A DNA stretch of 64,000 nt from Adiantum capillus-veneris (taxonomy: Eukaryota > Streptophyta > Polypodiopsida > Polypodiales > Pteridaceae), in assembly GCA_014529385.2 (NCBI GenBank), contig CM043957.1:87272381-87336380 (forward strand). The letters run 5' to 3'. The notes under the pieces were generated by a model that saw nothing but the letters and a program-made list of their open reading frames with translations, was not told the DNA's origin and made no database searches. How positions within the stretch are numbered: position 1 is the first letter of the stretch; every line of letters begins with the position of its first letter. Shown piece by piece: positions 23,947 to 35,340 of the stretch. Made by a program: the position numbers and the translations under genes.

Positions 23947-25720
23947 CTATGCACGAATGCCCAACTTTGATGCCAATTCTGGTGATGTGAAATTTGCACG
24001 GGCTCCTGGATCAAAGAAAACCAGCACTGTCTGGTCTCTAACTTTGCCCCAAGCTTTGTACAGCTCCGTGGCATCTGTGTTTGGCTGGTCTCCAACCAAA
24101 TCTAGAACAAGTCCTGCACTTGGCTTTGGCTTCTTCCCTTTATGGTTTGACTTGTCATCCTTATCCTGTGACTTCTTTTGTGGGCATTCATTTGCAAAAT
24201 GTCCTTGCTGTTCACAAATGTAGCATTTCTTGGCCTCCCTAAGAGCTTTCCGTTCTTCAAAAGTTTTGCCAGAAAAATGCCTCTTTTGTCCTTGTCCTCG
24301 TCCCGAAGAAGACTTAGACAACTTCTTGGACGTATCACCTTCTTCAGTGGAGGGCTTCTTTGTGGGAGGCTCAAAAGGCTTTGCTGCCACATTGCCCTTG
24401 GCTGAAAACTGTTTGCCCTGGGACCCTTTCTTGTGGGTATTAAATCCATCGGAATCTCCTTTCGACAGATTGCTGGCCACTCTTGCATTCTCTATCAACT
24501 GAAACATATTCATGACAGTAGTGTTTGAAGTTTGTGCAGTAGTCCCTGATTTTCTTGGGCCATCCGCAACAATACTTCTCAATCTGTTCTGACAATGGCA
24601 CAAACCTGTAAGAGGTGACTGGCAAGAGTGCGGTCCGAAACTCTTTATTGTACTCTTCGAGATTCACACACTGTTTAGCATTCAACTCGTGCCATTCTGT
24701 CATCACATCCACTTCAAAAGTGTTTGTCAACCATGCAGGCGCAAAAAGCTGTTTGAATTGGACCCACGTTGTTGGGGCTTGACCCTGGTTCAACAATGCG
24801 GTCCACCATTGAAGCGCATTCCCTTTCAAGAAAGTGGCAGCCTTGCGTATCTTTGAAGATTCCGTGAAGTTTCCTTCAGCATAAGCTGCATCGAATTGCT
24901 TCATGAAGGTCAAAGCCTGCAATTGATCCTCAGTTCCCCTGAAAGTTTCAAACTTCACTCCGTGCCCACCTTCCTTGTAATCCTTAAGCTGACTCAAAGG
25001 AGCCACATTATCATAAACAGGTACCTGGAACAATGGTGTTTCATGATTGTTCATTCCAGCACTCGCATCAACTGTTTTATCTGTCATATCTGCATTTTGT
25101 ACGTATGGCTGCGAAAAACCAGCCATACCAAATTGTGTTCTAGGCACTCGAAACTGGCCGTAGGCACCCTGAAAACCTGGTTGGACACCCATGTTCGAGT
25201 ACATAGGGTTACCCATGCCTGTTTGCATTGTCCCGAACACATTCCCTGGCATATAACCTGTGGAAGGTCTAGCCATAGCTTGAAACACTAAACCACCTCC
25301 AAAGTAACCAAGATAAGTATTAGGTACTGGAAGGGTCTGACGCATAGTGTGTTCATTACTCCCTTGACCATTTACAAACGGTTCCTGTCCAGCTAAAGCA
25401 AGTTGCTTTGGATCATTGGACACCGCTAGTTGCTCAACCACATGGGCTTTTCCTCGAGCATCATGAGTCCTCTGCGCATTGGAAATCTCCTTTTCCTGCA
25501 ACGGCTCAGTCATGCCCTGTGTAGGAGGCTAAAAACCCTGTGTCGGAGCCTGTAAGAACTCTTGCATCCTTGGGTTTTTAGCCAACTGCTGAAACATGTC
25601 CATGCAGCAACGCAGTTGAGTTCTAAACAACCTGTCCTCTTCTTGAAGAGTTCAAGGAATTTTCTCTTTGCCATGTGAGGAAGATCCCTCTTCAGGTACT
25701 TGGTCTCTCTTCTCTTCCAT
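23947..25720 (-). pseudogene. Gypsy B gag, zinc knuckle and protease start
   Basis: From a start at 25720 (MEEKRDQVPEEGSS) gag runs leftward with a stop near 25650. A large open segment (24440-25513) carries the Met/Gly/Pro-rich region and the capsid core LKGNALQWWTALLNQG. After a frame change near 24500 comes a basic linker with the CCHC knuckle CYICEQQGHFANEC at about 24181-24225, then the protease loop FFDPGARANF (23989-24020). DPGA in place of DTGA/DSGA is shared in part by A (DPSA) and so seems a lineage trait. Confidence 0.85.
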
Positions 25721-25806
25721 ATGGACAAGCTCTGTGTTGCTTTCACCCACAACAATCCACGCTGCACTTTTTGAAGAAAAAAGTGACTATCCCGTCGATG
25801 GAACCA

Positions 25807-26984
25807 TATAACCGGCCTGTACAATGTAGAGGGCGGTACTATTTCAATTACCTGTTAACTTTACACAGAGCACTGAGAATGGAAGAGAACACAGTTGCGT
25901 CCAGAGACTAGAATGTCACTGCGCACACGAGACCGACACCCTGTAGGCCCCAAAGACTGGCGCCCCTTTCGGTATTTCTTTATTCAAATTAAGGTAGACG
26001 ATCCAACCACTTAGCACAAGCTTTCACAAAGCTGTCCAAACCTGGCGAGGGCTGAAAACGCAGGTTTTCGACCTGATTTTGGCAGCATAACGGCGCAAAA
26101 ACCCGTGTAGGTCAAAAGCACCTGTCTAGGACAGATTCCCTCGCTATCTGGAAGCTTTCTGGTGAGCTGTCACAGAAATTCAGCGGGCTGTAATTCCCTG
26201 TTTTTCACTGCTGGGTGCCCAAAAGCCTGTACACGCATCCCAAGGCTCTCACGAGGCTCCCCCGATGTTCCCTTGCAGTTTAGGTGTGAAACCCTAAACC
26301 TGCAGAAAAACACAGCAGGCTGTAATTCGCTGTTTCGGATCGTTTTTAGCGTAGCAAACATGCCTACGCGTGTCCCAAGGGCTCCCGCATGCAATGGGAC
26401 AGTTCCCCTGTGAATTGGACGAGTTTTCACTCGAGCAAACTCTCCAAACTCGCAATGTTTCGCGATGGAACTGTGCGTACTTGTGGGGGATTAGCACTTA
26501 GCTAATCCGGTTCCTGTTCAGAAGGCTCTTGCCTTGGCAAACGCGCATAAACCCCGAGAACTGTACATGTTCATCTGAGTAGCCCAACTAGTGGGGCATT
26601 ACCATATGTGCCAAAGGGGAGAGAGATGCACGAGAGCAAGTCCTCGCGCTACATGAGACAGAGGAGAAGGCAAGCTTTCCATTAAAGCTGTAGACCTGCA
26701 CCCACTACTCACACACACACAATAGGTCACTTGTGATAAAAAATCAGCCTCCTCTCTCAAATTGGGCGCCCCGTCTTCATGCTAGAAGTGGCAAAACTGG
26801 CTGGAGCCGCCATGTATCGAGTTTGCCCCTTTTGAGTTAATTCTCTAGTTCCCACTAACTTATAAAGTTATAAGTCACTTTCCGAGTGGCCCAGACTTCA
26901 TTTGGCGCACACAGGCTTCCATACTCATCAGAATTCAGTGCTAACTGGCCTGACGAGTCCCAGAGTGACCGACCCTTTATGTTC
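25807..26984 (-). repeat. Gypsy B 5' LTR, truncated
   Basis: Matches 19078-20250 of the 3' LTR closely. The remaining 170 bp or so at the outer (U3) end are missing, and the sequence passes into A's RNase H at about 26980-26990. The shared module is at 25946-25981. The PBS TGGTTCCATCGACGGGA lies just inside (complement of about 25790-25806). Confidence 0.85.
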
Positions 26985-28150
26985 CACTTTCTTTCCATGT
27001 TCCACTTCCAGAGTATGCATGTGGAAGGCAAGAAGAATGTTGTGGCTGATGCGTTATCAAGAAAGCCACAAATTTCAGCTGTGTCAATTCCTTATCATCA
27101 TGAGTTAGATGACATAAAGGAACAGTATACTGCTGATGAAGATTTTGCAAGGATCTTTGAACAGTTACAGTTACAAGAGGGGCAATATCACGAGCACTAC
27201 CTCCTCAGAGATGGTGTTATGATGATGCATGGCCAATTTGTTCTGGAGAGGATTGTTTGAGGATTGGTCTTCGTTTCATCCACAAACTGATGGACAGTGA
27301 GAAGAGGCTAATTCTGCTGTCCTAGATCTGCTGAAATGCTATGTGCCAGATAATAAGGGCAACTGGGAACAGTATTTGCCTATGCTTGAGTATGCATACA
27401 ATAATACGGTGCATTTGTGAACTGGCAAAGCACCTTTTGAGATTGTTGAAGGCGGCAAAAAAGTTCCTTCCATTTTGCATACGAAGGACAAGATCTTTGA
27501 GGCAGATCGATATGTTGAGAACATGGATGGAATGTACAAGAAAATTAAAGTTGCCTTGGAGAAGACTCGGGCAAAGTAGAAAAAGGTTGCTGATCGTCAC
27601 CGTCGTGAATTGCTGTTATCACCTGGTGATTGGGTTCTGGTTAAGGTTCGAAAAGGCAAGGTTAAAGAAGATGAAGTGCAAGGAACGGTTGTTTCCGCTC
27701 AACATGCGTTATTATGGGCCTTTTCAAGTGCTTGACAAGATCAACGATGTGGCTTACAGGCTGCAATTGCCTGATGCGTGGAAGATTCATAATGCGTTGC
27801 ACGTGAGTCTTCTAAGACCCTTCGTGGGTGATGTGCCAGAAGATATGCCAGATGAGGATCAGCCAGAAGTTGAGGAACTTGATGAGATCATGGTACTTGA
27901 GCAAGTTTTGGCACATAAGGACAGAAAAGTTAAAGGACAAGTTGCAAGACGCTACTTGGTGAAGTTCAAGAACTATCCGCCCATGGATGCAAAGTGGATG
28001 GAAGAGCATGCACTGTTAGAGTCACCAAATGTATTGCAGCTTTACCTTGAAGCCTCTGGGTTACAACCTACTTATGTCCCAACCCAACGTGTGCAAAGGA
28101 GGGGTAATGATAGAGCTAGTACATCAAATGTATATATGAATTCGATGTAA
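26985..28150 (+). pseudogene. Gypsy A RNase H end, deleted integrase and chromodomain
   Basis: A resumes with the RNase H tail (SMFHFQSMHVEGKKN, VADALSRKP) and the start of the integrase N-domain. At about 27235 the frame jumps from the N-domain to WSSFHPQTDG, so the zinc-finger Cys pair and both catalytic Asp residues are deleted. Stops occur near 27300 (DG-stop-EEAN) and 27415. The LEYAYNNTVH, FEIVEGG and ADRHRREL segments follow, then an open frame covers the MRYYGPF module and the chromodomain RRYLVKFKNYPPMDAKWMEE (about 27940-28010). It is not functional. Confidence 0.85.
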
Positions 28151-28321
28151 TAGATGGAAATGACAAAAGTATGAAGGCCTCATTAAGTCATTTGTATCTA
28201 TATGTTATGACCTTTCTTGCAGATACATGCGATGATAAAAGAGTGTTAATAGCACAAGATGATCAATGGCGTGTATTTATGTTATGCAATCGACGAGGTT
28301 TGCGATTTCAAGAGGGGGGTA

Positions 28322-29793
28322 TGTCACGGGGACGTGGCAACTGTTAACTATGTCACGAGGACGTGGCAACTGCTAACATTAGTTGTTGGTTTCTTTCCAA
28401 TGGGTTTTGTTTTATTTGAGACCCTCTTCTTGAAGTAGGAAACGGTCCGACATTGTATGGCCAGTGTGAATGGTAGTTTCACCCGCAGATGGGTAGTGGT
28501 CGGCACTGGAATTCGTATGGTAAGAGGATGTCTAGGCTCAAAGCAAGATCATATTGGTCCCCCCGTCGCACTTAGCAATTTGGTGGATACTAGGAAGTGA
28601 ACTCAATGAAGCCCTAAAGTCAAGGTGTGACTGCCAACAGAAATTTATCCGATAGTTGGGCCACATTGCATTTTGGATGCGGTCCCAATGAGGATAGATG
28701 GTCAGATGACCACAATAAGCCCAACGGAATGGTTTCCTAAAATTTAAGGAACTGCTATTTTGGGTCGTGAAATGTGTTCGCGTCATTACCTCCAATATGA
28801 CTAGGGGAACACTTTACAACTCTGCCGCGAAGTCAACTGACGCGTCAGTTGAGATATTTTTAAGCGGCAAACCCGAAACGGGCAAATGCTTGTAAATGCG
28901 CCAAGTGTCAGTTTTTCATGGACTTGCCTCCTTCAAGAAAAAATGCGCTGAATTTTAAGATGGGAGAGGGCTTCATTTGCATTTTGTCACAGGTTAGGAG
29001 CTATGGAGTGCTTCCTTTCCCTCTTATGTACAGTGTGGTGCTAGGAGTGATGCCCTGCACGCTACACATTGCTCTCTCTTTCCCCTACGTGCAGTTATGT
29101 GATGCCCTACAAGAGGGCTCCGCATTTGACTGATGTACAACTGTGTGGGTTCATGCTTTTGTGCTCAGACAAGAGCCTCCTTGAGCAGGAACAGGGGTAG
29201 CTGACTGCTACTCCAAAGCAGGCACCGGTGAGGGTCATAACCTCACCGTACAGGTGCAAAATCAGCGCTGTGTATGCGCTGTAAATTGACTGTTTCTCAG
29301 CCATACGGACGCCAGGACCATTGGGAATCATGCCCCACTGGCAGAGGACAGCTAAGGGACTGTTTGGGGCTGAAAACAGGGCAAAAACCAGTAAATACAG
29401 CGTTCTGAATTTACTGTTTTTGGGCAGGAATCAGAGGGTATACGTCAGTAGAAGTGAGTTCCAGCAGGGGAATTGATTTCGCGCAAGTTTTGGGGCTCTT
29501 ATGCTACCGAAATTTGGCCAAATCAGGTAGTATCTTGCGGGATACAGGTGAAAGATTCCCGGGACTCTTCTCTATAATTTACCCTCCTAAAGAATAAAGA
29601 AATACCGAAAGGGGCGCCAATTTTGGGGCCTACAGGTTGTCGGCGTATGCTTGGAGCATTCTAGCTCCCGAGCCGCGTGTGTACTTAGGTGTTAATCCCC
29701 GGTACAAGTTACCTTTGCAAAGTACTCTCTGTGTGCCTAATGTAAGGAATTTCGGGTGAAAGCCAACGGCTACCGCCCCACGGGCCGGTTTCA
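28322..29793 (+). repeat. Gypsy A 3' LTR
   Basis: 1472 bp, preceded by the purine tract AAGAGGGGGG (about 28309-28319). The shared module is at 29596-29630. It ends GGGCCGGTTTCA. Confidence 0.9.
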
Positions 29794-30109
29794 CTCGCTC
29801 TACTGGGCTGGTCCTCTCTCGCCCCGGTCCAACCAAGCTCTCGTCCTGGTCTAGTCCTTCCTCGTCTGTGGTCCAGCCAACCAGGTGGTCTAGTCACTTG
29901 CCCTGGTCTAGTAGAGTCTAGACTTGTTTTTAGCCAGTTAAAGGTCTTCTTGCTCAAAGCTTGGTTGGGTGGTGGTCACTGCATGACACATACAAGGCGG
30001 TCATTAGAGCGTCAAAGCGCACTAGTGAGTCCTCAAAACTACTACAACAGAAGTCGTCAACCCTTGGTACCTAGTAGAAGCACCAACCTCATCACTCATA
30101 CCTCCACAT
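29794..30109. other. Presumed leader of element D
   Basis: C/T-rich sequence with several CTGGTCTAGT-like repeats between gypsy A's 3' LTR and the first Met of D's gag. No LTR partner was identified, so D's 5' boundary is unknown. Confidence 0.3.
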
Positions 30110-31398
30110 ATGGCATCATCTATGCCTCCATCCAGTTCTACATCTGCCAAGTCACCTTCCCCAGTAAAGCTATCTCCCATTTTGTTACAGCAAGCCATTG
30201 AGCAACGGGCTGCTGAGCAAGAGGCCATGGAGGCGTTGACTAGTGTTTTGGCCAAGGTAAACATCAAGTGTCCTACTTTCAAGGGACTCCTCAAAAGATG
30301 CAGACGACCATGCAAGGAGGTTTGCATCTCTCTGTAGAGGTCGTGGTCTGAATAGAGAAGATGCTTATTTGGTACTCTTTCCATCTACCTTGAATGGCTT
30401 AACAGATAAGTGGTACAGTCAGTTTGCAGAGAATCATTTTGCAACTTGGGCAGCTTTAAGACAACAGTTTTGTGCAGCATTCAGGCAAGGTGACTCCTAG
30501 GAAAAGGTTTTGGATGAGTTGGCATACATGGTGCTCCAGCCAGAGGAGACTTTTGCAGTACTCATGACTAAAACTAAGTCTCTGGTTGCCAAGCTTCCTC
30601 AGCAACCAGGGGAATTTATGGTCAAGAAGTGGGTAGAGAAAGATCTTTCAAAGGCTTCTCAGCAAAAACTGAGAGAGAATCTCCGACCTGATGCCACCTT
30701 GGAGGAGTTTGTCGCGGCTGCTACGAGGATTGAGGGGGCAAGGAAGCTGTTTACTCTCTTCTCAGGTAGAGACTGCCTCTGTACTCGTGGAGAGTCCATC
30801 TGACCCTTTGACTTCTCTATGTAGGGAACTTGAAGCCCTAAAACTACAACGCGCTCTTCAAGAGGAGAAATCAATCTCTCTTACACAGGAAAAGTCCCCA
30901 CATCACGAGGCTTTGGATCAAATCAAGAGAGAGCTAGAAGAGCTTAGGTCTCAACACGAGACTAAGGCTATGGTATGGTGCAACTCATGCCGCTCTCCAG
31001 GACACCCTCCACAGGATTGTCCCCTTCGGGTTTATTGCCACTTCTGTGAAACGTTTGGTTCAAGGACAAGGATTGCTACTACCTCATGGTATTGCGACAA
31101 ATACAACAAAGTCTTGGTCATACTCTTTAACAAGGGTCATCACCAGCATCCAATATGGTTTCTCACTGTGGCCATCCACACCACATGCCACCCTTGTTGA
31201 CAGCCCCTCCTATGCAAGGTATGCAAAGTACTTTTCCCTCTCAGAGCTTTTATCATACCCATGCTTCCTCATGATCTCAAAGCTTCTATGCTTCCACCTC
31301 CAACTCCATGCATCAGGAGCAAGGACAACCTCGCCCTTCGACTCGCCCATTGAATCGGCCCATTTTGTGCTACAAATGTGGGGAATATGGTCATCACC
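30110..31398 (+). pseudogene. Element D gag, part 1 (interrupted by gypsy C)
   Basis: A start at 30110 (MASSMPPSSSTSAKSPSP) opens a gag distinct from A, B and C. A frame change near 30300 leads to the capsid segment NGLTDKWYSQFAENHF and WAALRQQF. A stop at 30498 and another frame change near 30760 follow. Downstream lie a coiled-coil-like Glu/Lys stretch and at least two zinc knuckles, CNSCRSPGHPPQDC (about 30979-31020) and YCHFCETFG. A third, CYKCGEYGHH, is cut by C at 31398 and its last Cys lies beyond C at 37894. Several knuckles and the later VDGG-type protease separate D from the chromoviruses here. Confidence 0.7.
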
Positions 31399-31935
31399 TG
31401 TCACAAAGTGATGACGTGGCGGACAGCAGAAACCCTAAAATTCCTGCAAACCCTAATTTTTGCCAAAAACCCTAAATTCCGGAAATCGCGGAGGCAGATT
31501 ATTAATTTTTTTTTTTTTTTTTTTTTGGAAAATGATGAGCGACGCGAATTTTGCTTTTGCTTTTTTTTTTTTATAAAAAAAAAGAGAAAAGACTCTCTAA
31601 GAGAGAGAGAGAACTGATGCTTTTGATTTTAAAAGCTTTTGGGGCTCTGCTTTTGGGCATCCCTTGTAACCTTTAAATTAGTGGTGAGGGCCTCACTTCT
31701 CAGAGCATCTGGACGCAGAGTCTGAGAGTGAAACCCTAACCGCTCTCTTGTACTTTGATGATTGATTAATACAAAAAGAAATACCGAAAGGGGCGCCAGT
31801 CTTTGGGGCCAATATCTCTAGGCACGGAACTCCGCCGGGCCAGTGCAAATCTATTGTGATCTGTGAATTGTTTTGAAGTGGTTATTTGGTGCTGTCGCGG
31901 TTGATTCTTGACTTGGAGTGTCCAAGTTTGTTACA
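31399..31935 (+). repeat. Gypsy C 5' LTR
   Basis: 537 bp. Three AAACCCTAA telobox-like motifs lie near its start (31430, 31448, 31467) and a fourth at 31731. TATAAAA occurs at about 31572 after a T-run. The shared module is at 31776-31810. Confidence 0.95.
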
Positions 31936-31936
31936 G

Positions 31937-31948
31937 TGGTATCAGAGC
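31937..31948 (+). promoter_or_regulatory. Gypsy C primer-binding site
   Basis: TGGTATCAGAGC, the classic iMet-tRNA-type PBS, one base after the 5' LTR. Confidence 0.9.
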
Positions 31949-32008
31949 ACGGCCGATTTCTCTTCTACGGGAAATCCGATCCCCGATTTTTTTTTTCCGC
32001 GGCACCTA

Positions 32009-33510
32009 TGGCTTCAGGCAATGATCAGTCGACTCCCTCTGCATCTGGAGATGCGGGCTGGGATCACAACGAAGATTCAGACAGAGAGTATGGCCCGCCT
32101 CGGCCTACTCAGGCGGAGCAAACAGAGATGGAGCGTCGTCAATTGATTGGCGATGCAACAAAGATGATGCTCAATTTTGCCAAGGACCCGAACATGGTAA
32201 AATATATGAACCAGACCTCTTTGAAAGAGGTACAGATGGAGTGGCAGAGAACCACAACACCACTCCCGAAACCCGCTCTCAAGAAACCTTCTACCTCCAA
32301 GAAATATACGGAGAAGGAACTGGAGAACGTGGTTGATGCACGGATTGCTCAGCTTTTCGACGTGCAAAAGCACGGCAAAAAGCAGAACAAAGGTACTGAC
32401 TTCCCGGGATATTTGGGTCGTCAGTCGACATTCGACAAAGCAAAGAAACGGAAGAAGCGTGTTCGATTTGAAGGAGTACCCAATTCTTCTTCTTCTTCTT
32501 CTTCTTCTGACAGTTCTTCTAGCTCCTCGGATTAGAGCGAAGAAGACAGAAAAAAAAGCAAAAAGCGAAGCAAGACACAAAGCTTCGGAACGGGCAAGAA
32601 CAAGGCAAAGAAGGCTACATCTCGCCCAGAGACTGACAGTTCTACTGAGGACTCGTCTACAGACAGCTCAGATTCCGATGACGGAAAGTTTTATGCGAAC
32701 AAGAAGAATTTTTACAAAGCCAACCAGTATGACTTTCTCGAAGATAACAGCAAGAAAGTCCGAGAGTTTAAGGAAGGTGGCCACTCGATCAAGTTTGATA
32801 CTTTTCAGGATACTCAGATGCTTCGAAGGCTTTGTCTCTTATACAGCAGTTTGACATCGCTTTCACGGGAGGACGCTATTCAGAGCACTCCAAGATTCGG
32901 AGAGCTGCCTCTTACTCTGAGGGGAATGCTCCTACTTGGTGGTCCACGCTTCTATTAAGCAAGACTGTGCCAGTTACATGGCTGAAATTCAAGAGGCTTT
33001 TTATTTCTTCTTGGTTGACTCAAGAGTTTGAGCGAGATATACGAGCTGCTTGGAACCATCTCCGGATGACCAAGAGCGATACAGTGAATTCTTATTGTGA
33101 AAGATTCTGGAGCTCTTTTCTACCTGCCTCTTCATTCAAGAAGATCTCGTTCAGAGAACAAATTGAGCGTTTTACCTTGGGTCTACCTACAGAGATCCGA
33201 GATCACTGCTTGGAACAGAAGTGAGCTTCTATTCAGGAGTTGATGAGTCATGCGAAGCGGGGCTTTGCCATTCACTCTGGCAGTCTGACTTACCCCACAG
33301 ATGAGGCCATGACACAACGAGCCAAACAGACTTCTGGGAATGAAAGTAGAATGAAAAAGAGCAACCCAGAGAAAAAAAAAGGATGCACGACCCAAGCTTA
33401 CTCCTGAGGAGAGAGCTCGCTTCATCAGAGAGGGGAAGTGCTTTGGATGCGGGAAACATGGACATATTTCCGCAAAGTGCCCTGATAAGGCACAGAAAGA
33501 ACAGAATGAT
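32009..33510 (+). pseudogene. Gypsy C gag
   Basis: A start at 32009 (MASGNDQSTPSASGD) gives a hydrophilic N-terminus ending in a poly-Ser tract coded by (TCT)n at about 32485-32515. A TAG at 32533 interrupts it. The frame continues with acidic Ser/Asp repeats to FKEGGHSIKFDTF and shifts near 32820. The capsid core then reads SEGNAPTWWSTLL, WLKFKRLF and EQIERFTLGLP. After a stop at 33222 come a basic linker and the CCHC knuckle CFGCGKHGHISAKC at 33439-33480. Similar but more decayed gag lies at 62860-63890. Confidence 0.85.
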
Positions 33511-33649
33511 AAAGACGACGACAGGTCTGAGAGTTCGAGAGCAGCTGAGGAATGTGGCAGAAAAGGCAGATAGAAAAGCAGAACTGGTACCACATGGCGT
33601 GGGACTTGCACCGAATCTAATGAATGAAAGTACAAACTTTGCCGCTTTC

Positions 33650-35340
33650 AGGGCAAAGTGAAGGATCAGGAAGCTCTTTTGAAGGAGCCAAGGCCAACTT
33701 CTTTTCACTTGGAATTGGCGGCTCGATTTGGAACTACGCCCGACAGACTGACGCCACAGGCGGAGGTAGTTCGACTGGCACCCGGATGGGATGTTGCCAT
33801 TACACCGAGCATTGGCAAACTTCGTTTGCAATGACAGGGGTGTTCAGGGCACGTGAGTGACGTTCTACTCGGGATCCCTTGGTACCACAAGAACTACGCC
33901 GTGGTTGACTACCGGGCCGAGAAAGCGACTTTGATAAATGAAGGGCTTAGAGATTGTACTTGATGAACTTCAGTTTTCTTACTCATTCTTTTGGGAGAAC
34001 TGAACCATGGATAAAAGTTGAATATGTTTTGACCTGAAGAAAAGAACGCCAAGATTTTTTTCTCCACGCTCATGCCGATTGCTTTTGAGAGGGCCTGAAG
34101 ATCATACCATTGATCTGATATCTGGAAGCACACCACGGAATCGGCCACCTTATTGTGTGAGCCGAGTACAGAATGAAAAGATTATGAACTCAGTGAAAGA
34201 CCTCTTGGAAAAGGGTCTTGTCCAGCTTAGTACTTCACCGTATTGCTCTCCAGTGTTGTTGATTTTGAAGAAAGACAGATCTTGGAGAATGTGCATCGAT
34301 TATAGCACTCTCAACGAAATCACCATCAAGAACAGATTTCCGATTCCTAGGATCGATGATATACTCGACAAGTTACAGGGATCCTCGTGCTTTAGCAGGA
34401 TTGACTTGAAGAGTGGATATCATCAGATCAGGATAGCGCCAGGAGATGTCTACAAGACAGCTTTTCGGACGACTTTTGGGTTATTTGAGTTTTTGGTGAT
34501 GCCTTTTGGCTTAACCAATGCTCCTGCGACATTTAACCGGATGATGGATAGGATTTTTCGAGAGTACAGGCTATTTGTTGGCACTTTCTTTGACGACATC
34601 ATTCTTTTCTCCAAGAATGAGGCAGAACACAGAGATCATCTGCTTCAAGTCTTTCAGGCATTACGAGATCACACATTAGTGATTACTGCTAAGAAAAGTG
34701 AATTTTTCCTACCAGAGATACATTTTTTGGGACACATTGTGTCAACAGCAGGAGTGCAAATGGACCCGGCCAAGATAGAGACTATCCGTGATTGGCCCGA
34801 TTTGAGGAATGTCCATGAAGTTAGAAGCTTCTTGGGACTATGTTCATACTACAGGCGGTTCATACGAAAGTTTGCAGAGGTTGCTTCCCCTTTGCATATC
34901 TTGACGCAGAAAGGAGTACCTTTTTCGTGGGGACCCACAGAGGTGACTGCCTTTCAGACATTGAAAGAGAAATTGACTACGGGACCTATTTTGACTTTGC
35001 CGGACTTGCAGAAGTCATTCGAAGTATATTGTGATGCTTGTGGTCGTAGTCTGGGTGCGGTCTTGATGCAAGAAGGCCATGTCATAGCTTACGAGAGCCG
35101 TTTGTTCTCTAGGCCGGAGATGACAGCACAGATTTATGAGAAAGAGCTTTTGGCGGTTATCCATGCTCTTACTCAGTGGCGGCATTACCTACTTGGAGCG
35201 GATTTTATTGTCTTTACAGACCATCAGAGTTTGCGCTACTTCTTGTCACAGAAGCAGCTTTCGGAAAAGCAGATGCGGTGGGCGAACATCTTGTCATAGT
35301 TTCACTTCCAGATTGTCCATGTGCAGGGACAGAAGAATGT
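33650..35340 (+). pseudogene. Gypsy C protease, RT and RNase H
   Basis: The protease region (33680-33920) has the post-catalytic PTSFHLELAARFG, WDVAITPSIGKL and VLLGIPWYHKNYAVVDY segments, but the D-x-G-A loop itself is not readable and a TGA sits at 33831. RT is open from 34079 to 35299 with IDYSTLNEITIKNRFPIPR, IDLKSGYHQI, MPFGLTNAPATF and catalytic FFDD at about 34587-34598. RNase H follows with CDACGRSLGAVL, YEKELLAVIHALTQW and TDHQSLRYF. A TAG at 35297 sits where related elements have Met. RT and RNase H look functional apart from that stop. Confidence 0.9.

Larger units (their letters stand above)
19078..26984 (-). mobile_element. Gypsy chromovirus B, nested in A in opposite orientation
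   Basis: Minus-strand Ty3/gypsy element related to A. The 3' LTR is 19078-20419 and the 5' LTR is 25807-about 26984. The purine tract AAGGGTGGGG (complement of 20420-20429) precedes TGTGTAACC, which fixes the LTR start at 20419. The right LTR lacks about the first 170 bp and is joined directly to A's RNase H, so its outer end and the TSD were deleted. Gag, protease, RT, RNase H, integrase and chromodomain are all readable. It is the most complete gypsy integrase in the window, with a few stops and frameshifts elsewhere. Confidence 0.9.
14910..29793 (+). mobile_element. Gypsy chromovirus A, carrying nested element B
   Basis: Long-LTR Ty3/gypsy element on the + strand. LTRs 14910-16378 and 28322-29793 start TGTCACGGGGACGTGGCAAC and end near GGGCCGGTTT(C/G)A. 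Flanking 5-mers CTTGC (14905-14909) and CTCGC (29794-29798) are probably a TSD with one change. A PBS follows the 5' LTR and the purine tract AAGAGGGGGG precedes the 3' LTR. Gag, protease and the start of RT are present up to 19077; RNase H, integrase remnant and chromodomain resume at 26985. The missing RT middle is not explained by the B insertion alone, so a deletion also occurred. Confidence 0.9.

Noticed and set aside
31430-31480. Interstitial telomere repeat
   Set aside because: The AAACCCTA units are spaced, not tandem, and are duplicated in both C LTRs, so they belong to the LTR.
31937-31948. tRNA-related sequence
   Set aside because: It is a primer-binding site complementary to a tRNA end; no cloverleaf-forming tRNA gene was seen.
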